Of a stretch of 64,000 bases of DNA, positions 33,651-43,978 are shown piece after piece. How positions within the stretch are numbered: the stretch's first letter is position 1; each line of letters opens with the position of its first letter. The stretch spans positions 124,001 through 188,000 of the forward strand of contig WHVD01000116.1 in NCBI GenBank assembly GCA_015178975.1. The letters are read 5' to 3'. Under the pieces are notes generated by a model. The model was not told the origin of the DNA and did not search any database. It saw only the letters and a program-made list of their open reading frames with translations. The DNA is from Hysterangium stoloniferum. Its lineage: Eukaryota > Basidiomycota > Agaricomycetes > Hysterangiales > Hysterangiaceae. The position numbers and the translations under genes are program-made.

Positions 33651-33941
33651 TGTAAGGTACTTTGTGCTGTAAGTGCAAAGTATCTTAACGGGGGAAGATG
33701 TGTACGAACTGATTTCTTGTTTTTTGAGGACTTTTGAGAGCCTTATATACATAAAAAGAAACTGAGAGTGGTATGATCTATGCAAGTGGTATGATCTATG
33801 CAAGTAGTATGATCTATGCGAGTGGTATGATCTACATGAGTGGTACGATCTAGGTGAATGGTATGATCTAGGTGAATGCTTGATAATGACATCTTAGATA
33901 TTGATGACAAGATCGCCGTGTAGGGAGTCTCACTCCCTTAC
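33651..33941 (-). repeat. LTR of Gypsy C (291 bp) with internal 18-bp repeats
   Basis: On the plus strand it runs TGTAAGGTACTTTGTGC to CACTCCCTTAC. Inside (about 33765-33875) there are six to seven tandem 18-bp units like AGTGGTATGATCTATGCA. The right end carries the palindrome TGTAGGGAGT/ACTCCCTTAC also seen at 459-483 and 3025-3048. Confidence 0.88.
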
Positions 33942-35570
33942 CATAGTACTCATGGGGAATGGTGATGACACACCCATCTCTCTAAAAGCAGTTCACCCTT
34001 CTCCTTCAACAAAATTCTTGAAAACCCATATTGTGAACCTTGCTCAGTGAGGCTAATGCATTATTTTATCCATGAACACCTAAAATATCACCAAACCTTT
34101 TTTCTCAATTGAGTTATCATATATATACATTGACACGAAAAAATTGGAAGTATTTTGTGAGTCACTGTAATACCACCCACTGTTCTATATGGTATACAGC
34201 TCTGAGTTCAGTATGTATATAATCTAATAGGAATACACTTGAGATTACATCTTTAAGTACAGTGTAATACTGAACCTACATGAGGTCAGGTGGCATAGTG
34301 GTAACATCCTTACTATATATGTGAAAAATTCGCAGTCTGGCCATTCACTTGTCTACAATTTATAAATAGGTACTGTAATTCCATATAAGTATGCAGTGTT
34401 GTATTCATTGATTATTGTAGTGAGACATACCACTATATTGTGATAAAATGACATGGTGGAACCAGGAACCAAAGATAGAGACACAGAAGTGCTTTATCTT
34501 TGTTAAGTACAAGACTGAGAGAGGGTTACTTTTGAGATAGTGAGCATGGAGAACTTTCAAACTCTAATATTACATTTTATTTGCCTTTAGATTTAAACCA
34601 CACTGCTCCCTGGTGCAGATAGTGGTGGATAGTCGCAGGTATTGATATCCAAATGCTTTCCTGGAAAGGGGCATAAGGGCACAGAAAGCTGTGAGTGTCT
34701 GGGAGCTCCACAGAGAGTTCCAGGAATTCCTGCATAGCTATGTGTGGGCTGTCCAGGAGGTGGATTGAGATTATGTAGGGAATTTAGGGGTTGGTGGGGT
34801 CCATGAGGTCTGAGGAGGTACAATATTTGGTTCAGAAAAGGAAGGATAAAGATGCAAAACATGATATAATTGAGATCCCTTAATATATTATTTATTCTTA
34901 TTATTATCTCACAGTGTGAAAAGAAACAGAAAAGCCATTAGTAATCCACTCAAGCAAGGAAAAAGAGATCTTCAGCATGCAGTGTTTCCTAACACACATC
35001 ATGTATTAAAACATGATTGCTAGTAAATCCAAATACCTCCAATTGACCCAGATGAAGGCTTGTGCACTGTTTTCACATGTGGGTTTGACCATCAATATCC
35101 AATGATGGTCAGTTGATGCCCATTTTCCTGTTACAGTAAGATGTTGGTGTTTGTAAAGATAATAGAGACAATTCTGATAAGGACTCAGGGCAGGCAGTGA
35201 AGGACTTCTATAAGTGAATGATCTCGAGAACACTATTTACAAGTCAAGTTGACTTCCTATTTTTAATATTGACTAACTAAAAGACTAAGATCTCCAGAGT
35301 CACCTAACCTATCCTCTGGTATGTTGAACAACACCATTGAAATGCCTAATTTCAGGCATGGCCATCCAACACCAATAATGTGGTGACTAGCAACATATGT
35401 GGTTAAACATATATAAACTGAAGGATTATGATAGTATCATCAGTCCATTATATCATATATGAGACTGAGTTATGTAATTGTCTTTAGGTCTTACTTCTAA
35501 CAAATTATGGGCCTATCTTTCTGAGTAAGACACTCCTATAATTGATATCTTCTAAGACCTCCCCAAAATT
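33942..35570. other. Mostly featureless stretch
   Basis: Two minus-strand frames (34593-34862, Pro-rich; 35006-35233) are not recognised. At about 34140-34172 the sequence ATTGGAAGTATTTTGTGAGTCACTG resembles a Tc1 terminus like that at 56171-56195. A tRNA-like piece is listed separately. No gene can be supported. Confidence 0.35.
34272..34345 (+). other. tRNA-like A-box sequence, possible SINE head
   Basis: GGTCAGGTGGCATAGTGGTAA holds a good pol III A box (TGGCATAGTGG). About 35 bp on, AAAAATTCGCAGTCTGG is a weak B box. It does not fold into a proper tRNA by eye. Confidence 0.25.
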
Positions 35571-35760
35571 TACCCCCACAGATGCCCTTGCACCTTCCAT
35601 TCCCCTTGTCCACACCAATCTAACTTACATGGGACCCAAACTTGACAAACCTCAAATCTAATTACTGTCCTTGGTTCCATGCTGCCAATCTCTTTCTCAC
35701 CCTTGCTGGCCTTTCAGGTTATGTCAATGGCTCCATCCCAGAACCATTAATCACTGTTGT
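35571..35760 (+). pseudogene. Copia Gag N-terminal fragment
   Basis: Frames here give TNLTYMGPKLD, then NYCPWFHAANLFLTLAGLSG and YVNGSIPEP. This follows the Copia UBN2 Gag opening (KLxxxNYxxWxxxxxxxLxxxGLxGYVDGSIPEP). It is the part missing from the Copia remnant at 1436, but the two are 34 kb apart, so no link is shown. Confidence 0.5.
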
Positions 35761-35902
35761 CAGTGCGTGTGCGATACCCTTCCGAGAGTGTCGGATACCC
35801 ACATCCCCCGGGATTGTAACCATTCACTTGGTGTTCATTAAGCGTCTCCCACATGTGAATTCCCTGCTAACCTCAAAAAAATTACAAGACAAAATGAACA
35901 CC

Positions 35903-36168
35903 ACACCCAGCATGTCACATTAAGCGCCAGCAAGATGCCAGAAGAAGCATCTCAATGTTCTTTGGGCTTGTAGATCCGGTCTCCAAAGAATAAAGCAGGC
36001 GATCCCGCATTTAACGAGAAACACGCAGCTTCTTTAAATGCATATCGATCGTCCGAAAGTCTATCTCCATCGCTTGGCGAGGCACTTCTTTTCAAAGGGT
36101 GGTTATGTCAGATGCAGGGTGTTGACAGATACTTATTACAACGAAAAGATTGAAGTATACGGACTATG
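35903..36168 (+). repeat. Direct repeat, left copy
   Basis: Matches 37915-38184, roughly 85% by eye: ACACCCAGCATGTCACATTA, GATCGTCCGAAAGTCTATCT and GATACTTATTACAA are shared. The two copies flank 1.75 kb. TG/CA LTR ends are not evident. Confidence 0.75.
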
Positions 36169-36189
36169 ATGATAAACATGATGTTTCTA

Positions 36190-37400
36190 CGCCGGATTCG
36201 CACCCGAGCTAGAATGCAGACTTGGACTAGGTCCCCCAAAACCACTTCATAGCACCCGGACACGTGATCGGGGTCGTCACGGGCACTAATCCGACATTCA
36301 ATCTCATGTGCGTGTTCGTGTTCGTCCTGTGCGGCGTGGCACTTCCCATAGTAGTCATAGCATGTAATGGTAATAGTGACGATCTTCACCTATCCCAAAC
36401 CGATTAGTCGACACCCCCATCTCCATCTCCATCTCACTATCGACATCACCATCACAATCCCCCTTATTTTTCCTCGTGCTCCGATCTCAAGGGTTTGTGG
36501 GGCTAAGGGACGGTGCACTGTTTCTGTTAGAGTAGGCAACCAAAGGGGAAGAAGAAAACGTAGCCTGAGCGTAACAGCAGCATAGATATTAGCATTATTA
36601 TGAGTATTAACGGTATTGGTATTAGAAAACGAGGCCTGAGATGTACTAACTGACTTCAGGATGGGGAAGAACCGGCCAGACATGAAATCCAGAAAGACCA
36701 GTCTTCAGGAAGGGAGAGGATGGCTGAGGCCTGGTGCGATTGGGGGCGAAGAAGGATCTTTACTGCGCTGTGCTGATATTATAATAGAACCAACAGAAAA
36801 GTTTACCTGGAGGTGGCCCTGCTGATGCTTCAACAGGAGAAACTTGCTTCGCGCAAGAGTGGAATGTTCCCTGCGTTGTTGGCAAGACACCTCAGGTGGC
36901 GGTAGTCTTGGTTTTAATTTCAGTATTTAAACGAACAACAGAAAAGATTAAAAATAAACACATACACGACTTGGGCACAAGTCTTCCATTTCAATGTCAA
37001 ACCCCTTCTTGATCCCTTCGTGTTCTTCCCTTCCCTTCCCCTCGTCCCCTTGTGCATACGAATTACCATCCAACGGCTCACACTTTGCAAGCTCCCGCAC
37101 TACTACTCCTTGAATAGATGCTTTTCTCCATATGCCCTTGAGTCTGCGCCCGCGGGCTCTTCACCTGCATCCCAAGTAGCGACAAGCCCAGCGCTGTCAA
37201 CTTGAGACTATCCCTGTTCTCAGGGTGATTATGGAACTTGAGTGGTGGATGATCGCTGGAATGGATATTTGTGTGAATGCCCATGCCTGAGCCTTCGCTC
37301 CAGCCTGCCACATATCTAGAAGTAGATCCCACACCGACGCCAGCACCGCACATTGAGGCTTCAGAGGGGCATATATCAGTCTGCATCTGCGGATATGGCT
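36190..37400 (-). pseudogene. Uncertain host-like coding remnants
   Basis: Minus-strand frames at 37078-37386 (MQTDICPSEASMCGAG ... WSEGSGMGIHTNIH), 36390-36683 and 36108-36389 are GC-richer than the surroundings and contain a stretch like GDVDSEMEMEMGVSTN with stops around it. This suggests a decayed multi-exon gene, possibly a regulator, but no domain is recognised and exon joins are not clear. Confidence 0.25.
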
Positions 37401-37914
37401 AAATGAGTGGAGTGCCGCTGTTGGATGGGAATGGAAATGGGGCTAGCGGAGCGGGGAATGTCATAGATTGTTCATGGGTGGGGATGTGGTTGGGATGTGG
37501 GCGGGAGGCGGTGGCTGTGCAGCTCTGTACTTGTGTCTGTGTCTTAGTCTGTACTTAGGTCAAGTATGTGGGCCGAAATAATTTCGATGTAGGCGTTGGC
37601 GATCCCATACCTTTTGATAGCACTAAGCCCTACAATATTATGACCATGCCATAATATATCGTGTAGATGTAGAAGCCAGGCTAAATATAAAGAGGAATTT
37701 TATTCCTCAAAATAAATTTTGACAGGAGGGCTATCAATACTCAGTAGGTGGCCTGAGCCATTAAAAATATTATAAACCCTGAGACGTCTGAAAATCCGCT
37801 ATACTACTACATGAGTCACATTTCGCAGGCACGGCTTCCGATGACCGACATTCTATCTATCTTCAAAAATGTTCCCAATATACCAACCAATAGCCATCTA
37901 TCTTGGTTGTTAAA

Positions 37915-38184
37915 CACCCAGCATGTCACATTAAGTGCCATCAAAACGCCAGAAGAAGCATCTCAGAGTTCTTTAGGCTTCTAGATCCGGGCTCCAAAGC
38001 TTAAAGGGGACGATCCCTCATTCAATCGGCCACGCCCAGCCTTATCCATACATATATCGATCGTCCGAAAGTCTATCTCCATCGTTTGGCGAGTCGGTTT
38101 TTTCAAAGGGTACACGTGGTTTTGTCATATGCAGGGTGTTGGTCGATACTTATTACAATGAAAAGAATGAAGCATAGAGACTAC
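37915..38184 (+). repeat. Direct repeat, right copy
   Basis: Second copy of 35903-36168, with base changes and small indels (for example an added ACACGTGG near 38111). It lies beyond the uncertain host-like exons at 36190-37400. Confidence 0.75.
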
Positions 38185-38527
38185 TATTTTTAATGATATA
38201 ATTCAGAGTGTCATGATGTGTCACCCTAATGGAAACATGGCCCTAGTTCGCTTCAGAAGCTTTCAGAACAGATATTCCTGGGTAGAAACGGGCGATACCA
38301 TTGTTACAAATCGAGTTTACATCTCACTGGAGGTGTTCAGCCCATTTTCATTGTAGATAGATGTAAATAGACTATGTACCAACAACATACAAGGAAAACG
38401 ATGAAAAAATGTAATGAAGCAAAAAATACAAAAGGAGGCATAGGTATCTACATTGATGGATGGCAGGGATGGATAGAATCTCGAGGTCATGTGATGGTGT
38501 GAGTTGATTGTCTTGACGAAAAATGGG

Positions 38528-38733
38528 TGTCAGTTGAAAATAAGAGACTCGGGATAAAATGGCAACTTACCACAGATCCACTGGATTGATCTGAACTCCC
38601 GCCGACCGCACGTGGCAGACGTTACTTTAAACTATATCTGTGGTATATGTGTGTAAGTCGAAAAATAAGAGACTCTATTAAATGTCAACATACCAAAAAG
38701 CCACTGGCTTGATCTGAACTCCCACCCACCAAC
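38528..38733 (+). repeat. Repeat of the zinc-finger gene flank
   Basis: Two units, about 38528-38654 and 38655-38733, share AAAATAAGAGACTC and CCACTGGCTTGATCTGAACT. A third copy of the second half lies between the two zinc-finger copies (39357-39395). These pieces appear to be duplicated flanks of the inverted gene pair. Confidence 0.55.
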
Positions 38734-38737
38734 TCAC

Positions 38738-39336
38738 AAGAGACAACGGGAGGACGACAACCCCAGGCCTGAGCCGCCAACGCGGAAAAGGACTACCTCA
38801 CCTCCGCCTGTCTCTCCAAACCACCACCCGGCACTTTCCGGGAAGAGAAAGTGGATTATAATAACGATGAGTATGTGCCAAAATACTCATCTCACCGGCA
38901 TCCATCAGACATCACATCCTCCCAACCAACGTCAAGAAGTGCAAAACGACAACGCATCGATAGCAGCGATCATTGTCGTTCAGATCAAGACGATGGTGGA
39001 ATTGAGAAGGATCATAATGAGGAATTGCCAGGTCCCTCCTCTCGACCAGCTGGGGTCAGGGCTAGATATGGGTCAGATCGCTCGCAGGTTCAGGGGAAAA
39101 AGCTGCGTACCCGCAACGATACGTCAAACCGTGAGGAAAAACAAGGAGACAAGGTTCACATGTGTAGCATCTGCCCTTCTTCTAGGTTTACAAGAGCAAC
39201 CGATCTGAAGCGTCACTTAGAAACAGCTCGGCAACACAACCCGGTTGCCCAACATGTCTGTCCCATATGCAACGCGCCGTTCCCCCGGAAGGATATGATG
39301 CAGAGACATTTTAAGCAATACCATGGAGATCGCTGA
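38738..39336 (+). pseudogene. C2H2 zinc-finger gene, copy 1 (truncated)
   Basis: This copy lacks the N-terminus of copy 2 and starts in sequence matching KRQRED. A one-base loss near 38848 (AAGAG-AAAGTG against AAGATAAAAGTG) puts the first part out of frame; from 38851 the frame runs on through YVPKYSSH, a basic and acidic linker, and two fingers: CSICPSSRFTRATDLKRHL ... H and CPICNAPFPRKDMMQRH ... H. Both finger pairs are complete here. A nuclear DNA-binding role is inferred from the fingers and KRQR basic runs. It faces copy 2 tail to tail. Confidence 0.75.
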
Positions 39337-39419
39337 AAGTAACCTTTGTGATGTGCGCATACCAAAAAGCCACTGGCTTGATCTGAACTCCCACTGACAG
39401 CACGCCACAAAGGTTACTT

Positions 39420-40606
39420 TCAGCGATCTCCGCGGCATTGCTTAAAATGTCTCTGCATCACATCCTTCCAGGGGAACGGCGCGTTGCATATGGGACAGAC
39501 ATGTTGGGCAACTGGGTTGGGTCGCTGAGCTGTTTCTAAGTGACGCTTCAGATCGGTTGCTCTTGTAAACCTAGAAGAAGGGCAGATGCTACACATGTGA
39601 ACCTTGCCTCCTTGTTTTTCCTCACGGTTTGATGTATCGTTGCGGGGCGTATACAGGTTTTTCCCCTGGACCTGCAAGCGATCTGACCCATATCTAGCCC
39701 TGACCCCAACTGGTTGAGAGGAGGGACCTGGCAATTCCTCATTATGATCCTTCTCAATTCCACCATCGTTTTGATTTGAGCGACGACTATTGCTAGCGAT
39801 GCGTTGTCGTTTTGCAGTTGTTGACGTTGGTTGGGAAGCTGTACTTTTTGAGGGATGCTGGTGAGATGAGTATTTTGGCACATACTCATCGTCATTATCA
39901 TCCACTTTTATCTTCCCGGAAAGTGCCAGGTGGTGGCTTGGAGAGACAATCGGAGGTGAGGTGGTCCTTTTCCGCTTTGGTGGCTCAGACCTGGGGTTGT
40001 TGTCCTCCCGTTGTCTCTTGGCGCTGTGTGACTTGATGGGTCCCTGGGTAATGTTGTTCAGATCTAGCCCGGCCCCAAAAAAGTTAGTGAGTGTGAGATC
40101 CTCATTCACCTGTGGTGCTTACCGCCATTCTGAGAGCCATAGTGTACTCTCTCAACGATATTAGAGTCATGAGTGTTCACATCTAACCAATCAAAGGATG
40201 ATTCAGACGATGATGCTATTTGACTGCTCAGTTGTATCTCAAGGGGAGGGATGAAGGACTCACAGGGAATCATTGAAGAATTATCGTAAGATTTCCTCAC
40301 ATTTTTCAGGTGAGTATCTTCTTTCGTTCCATCTAGGAACTTGGCATAACCGTGATCTACAACCAATGACGACAGTAGACTCAGTCACTCACCTGAAATT
40401 GTTGATAAATGATCCTCTGCATCGTCAAGAGGTGGTGAGGGTGATTTTCGAGAGTATACCCACAAATCGGTGGTGGACCCAGAATTGAGAGCCTGTCTCA
40501 CTTCCTGCGAAAACGAGGGGATCGACGCCATCGTATCCTCGTATAGTGGTGGTGAATCAATGGACTCATCTGTCTCGCCTGTTAATGGTGTCTCAACAAA
40601 ATCCAT
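39420..40606 (-). CDS. C2H2 zinc-finger protein gene, copy 2
   Basis: A multi-exon minus-strand gene. Exon 1 (40393-40606) encodes MDFVETPLTGETDESIDSPP ... DDAEDHLSTIS. A 36-bp intron with GTGAGT and TAG borders leads to exon 2 (DHGYAKFLDGTKED ... HYGSQNGG, to about 40115). The join to the last part (40109-39420, KRQREDNNPRSEPPKRKRT ... fingers) is not resolved; a frame change there may mean decay. The fingers are CSICPSSRFTRATDLKRHL...  and CPICNAPFPWKDVMQRHFKQCRGD; in the second the last zinc-ligand His of copy 1 (QYHGD) is replaced (QCRGD). So the finger is probably weakened. Confidence 0.7.
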
Positions 40607-42818
40607 GTGATGAAGAACGTATTACGATACACACCGAGAGGTGTTTCAGAGAGTATGTCCCACGAGATATCATCCCACGCATCGAAATATTGTGGTATGC
40701 GTGGGTAAGGTTGGAGACGGGGAGGCACCACGGGGAGGGTCTTGAGTAGGGTCTTCGCGGCCTGGAGTTGATGAGCGTTTGCCGATAGAGCAGATTGAAT
40801 CCCAGGTGGCTTTTAAAAATGACATTTTGGACACCAGTAGATATAGAGGGCGAGCAGCAGAAATTGGAAGTTTACGTTGAAGATGACACGTAGGAGATGT
40901 CGAAGGGACGTTTTGTAGACAGTTTGTGGTTATAGTGCGGCGGAGGGGCCTGAAATTCCGAACATGGAGTGCCAGGGCGGTGGCCGATGACTTATCTTCG
41001 CTTATTAGAAAAGAAGGATATTTGAATGTGATGAGCCCATGGGTAATATAATTGGATTATTCAGTGGCATGGCGCCAGACGCTAATATTTCCAATCTGTC
41101 ACTCATAGAAGCATGGAAGGTCGTCGGCAACCAAAAACGTCATTTTGTCCCCTTTTTCGGAGTAAATGGGAAAATCAGCGTTTTACCCCAAGCCTGTACA
41201 TCGCTCGTCTCTGCCCAGGCTGCGTAGGCAAGTGGCCACTAGAATCCATATGAGCCTCCGCAACATGAGGTGAGAAGCATACGTGGAAGGATATCTATCC
41301 GCGATACTGCATGTCAATTAATATACGGTCCGCTAAATACCGTGTATTCATACGGTACATGTGATTATGTGCAAATTGTATGACATGCCCCATATTAATA
41401 TCAGGAGCTGGTATTCTATTAGTGACTGCTTGCCACACAACGTGGACATCTGATTGTAGATCAAATTTGAACGAAACCGCTAGTAACAGTCTAAAGAGGG
41501 TGGCTATGTAAGGTCGTTGCGTGACCTCACTATCAGTACAGACAGGACTAAGTTATCCTTGTTAATGCAGTACGATATGTGAAATACAAGTGGTAGAAGC
41601 TTCTGTCTTTTAGCTACATCTAGGGGAGTGATTATATATCCTCACAGAACAATGGTGTGGCGGCATGAGACATGTGGAACAATGGCATCTACATAACAAA
41701 GGGCAACGATTCGGAGTCTGAAAGAACAAAGGAGTTCCGGATTGTGGTCCGAGAACAAAGGCGATCGGATAGACAATGGAGTTGATCGAGTAGACAATGG
41801 AGTTGGATGTCCGATGGAAATGGGTCTGTGTTGGTAAGCCAGCAGGATTACAGGCTATATCTTATTCACTGTGTCCGATGACAGTGTCCACATGTGGAAG
41901 TTGTGCAAACAATACATCGAAAATGCCATGAATCTAATATATCAAAGTCTGTCGTGTGAACAAATCTGTGTTGTTGATTGGTGAGTGGGGGCCAGAGGTC
42001 ATCGACATAGGAAGATAGACTGATAGGCCCGTCGACAAATACCGTGATGGGGATGTGAGATTGATCGACCCGACTCCGAGGACGACTTATGAGTTCAATA
42101 TAACTCAACAGAAGGTATGAAGCGGGAAAGCAAGCTTCGTTTCTCACAGGTGATGAAGATGCGTGTCGTGCAGATACTGGTGATAAAGTAGAAGGTTAAT
42201 CAATGTTGGGCGGGTCCCTGGGGAAGTTCCGGCGGTTGTGGGGGAACGCTACACGTAACATTCACCAAAATGTGACACAGGCTCCGCCCCCTGGCATACA
42301 TATTGAAATCCATATAGGCAATTTGAAATTCCGGCAGAATGTTTGGAGATCGCGGCGTGCCTGGCCAGCAAGTCCCACTCGCCATCATTCGGTGGGCATG
42401 CGACAAGGATTCAATACATACCTGACATTTATAAGCAACATTTTCAATAAAAGTTTCTCGCCATTGTTAAGTTAGAGCGAATAAATAATATAACTCATGG
42501 TGGCAACCTGACCACGGGACAATGTGCCTTATCATCCACATTCAGCTGTGTAGACGGGTCTAACAGGAATCCCTTATCTGTGAACCTTGACAGTCACCAG
42601 GAATGGACAGACAGTCTTTCTTTGCTCTCTTCAATCCACGACACAGACCGGTATCCGACATGAGCATTCAGACCCTTAATCTCGTGGTGAGACAATGAAT
42701 CGTACATCACACCATGAGCCCTCATACGCTGAGTATTCTCATGGTGGTCCGACCAATAATATCAAGGGACAAGAACCTCAGGGATGTCATACACAGAATC
42801 GAACGGAGGCAGCGTTGA
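40607..42818. other. 2.2 kb without a supported gene
   Basis: It begins with the upstream region of the zinc-finger gene. Short minus-strand frames at 41866-42147 (ITVFVDGPISLSSYVDDLWP) and 42200-42406, and a plus frame 41039-41227, are not recognised. No repeat with another part of the window was seen. Confidence 0.35.
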
Positions 42819-43734
42819 ATGAATAATTCTTTCCAACCCTCGGCTACATTTTGTGATTCATTAATAAAAATGCCTTACATTTTAGACACCGTAATCCTTG
42901 GTCCGATTCTCCACAGATTAGTTCCAGACATGTATTTCGTCCATTTTACCGTTCCCCAATGCGCTTTATTGCTGTTTCATATTCCTTCCCATGCCTTACA
43001 TGGATTATGTTTCCACTGTCAACTCCAATATACTCAACAGAAGTATGGTTATCATAGTTGCTGTGGGGAGTGTGGATCACATCACCAAACGCTAGAACAT
43101 GCCATCTGGAATGTTGAATTGACCGAAGAATACGAAGTTCCAAATTGGCGTAGAATTTCTGAAGAGGTCGCGGAGGAAGCTGATGAGGAGGAAAGGTGTT
43201 CTTTGAGAGACTCAGTTTGGTCGCAAGAAAGGGCTATATATTTCGCTAAAGTCAAGGAGGATACTCCAGATTCAGCTTCAAACAAGGTCATCGACACTAT
43301 TGAAGATTGGGAAGACCTAGTGCAGGACATGTTACACCCCAGATCCTGCTGCCCATCTCACTTTGGTTCGCAAACACCATCTGATATCCGTTCTTGTGCT
43401 TGAACGGTTGGGTGAACATATTCCCATCGGCATTCCGCTGGAAGGAATAAGGTGCGTTTTAGGATTATCCTGACATTATATTAACAATCTCATCCCACTC
43501 AGGCAGGATATCCATGACCTTTATGATGACTTAGGCAGGCTAGGTATTGCCGTAGACGTCCATTGGCGTAATATTTTCGAAGCATCTGGCACTTCGGAAA
43601 GACTAGTCTGTCCCTACCACGACCGTACGCATGCCTGGCGTTTAATCGATTTCGACCTTGCAAAAAAGACAGACAAGCTTCCGGAGTGGACATCGTCGAT
43701 GAGGACGCATTTGCGAACCGATCTAAGGAAATAA
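42819..43734 (+). pseudogene. Kinase-like gene fragment
   Basis: The 3' part reads well: exon 43321-43451 (TPDPAAHLTLVRKHHLISVL ... PIGIPLEGIR), a 51-bp intron 43452-43502 (GTGCGT...CTCAG), and exon 43503-43734 (QDIHDLYDDLGRLGIAVDVH, WRNIFEAS, THAWRLIDFDLAKKTDK). DVHWRNI and LIDFDLA match the catalytic-loop and DFG-like motifs of fungal kinase-like proteins (HxDxxxxN and DFD). The upstream frame 42819-43403 has no kinase motif, so the N-lobe is lost or not recognised. It abuts Gypsy A. Confidence 0.5.
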
Positions 43735-43978
43735 GTCAGACCTACATTATAGAAGACCCCTCTGAGTCAGAGGGATCGAGGAGGAGAGCTTCCCCTTCGA
43801 CCCAGGGCAATTACCCGACTTAATTCCTTGCGATGAGTCAGACTCTGAAGCAGACGACTCTATTTCGAACGCCACTCCCAAGGTACCTAATGGTAGATGT
43901 ATCAGGAGGAACGTCAAACTGGCTGCAAGAAAAGAAAGCAAAAGACCTAGAGTTCAATACCCCCGATCCAGTCGACTT

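Larger units (their letters stand above)
28710..33941 (-). mobile_element. Ty3/Gypsy retrotransposon C, 3'-truncated
   Basis: Read on the minus strand: 5' LTR 33651-33941, primer-binding site 33638-33648, gag 32390-33136, RT 31419-32197, RNase H (split), H2C2 and integrase 29118-30027, and an integrase tail to about 28750. No second LTR is present at the left end, where it meets Gypsy B1. All pol frames are broken. LTR fragments of the same type lie at 388-658 and 3025. Confidence 0.88.

Noticed and set aside
35903-38184. Direct repeat pair as LTRs of a retrotransposon
   Set aside because: No TG...CA ends, no primer site or purine tract, and no retroelement coding in between.
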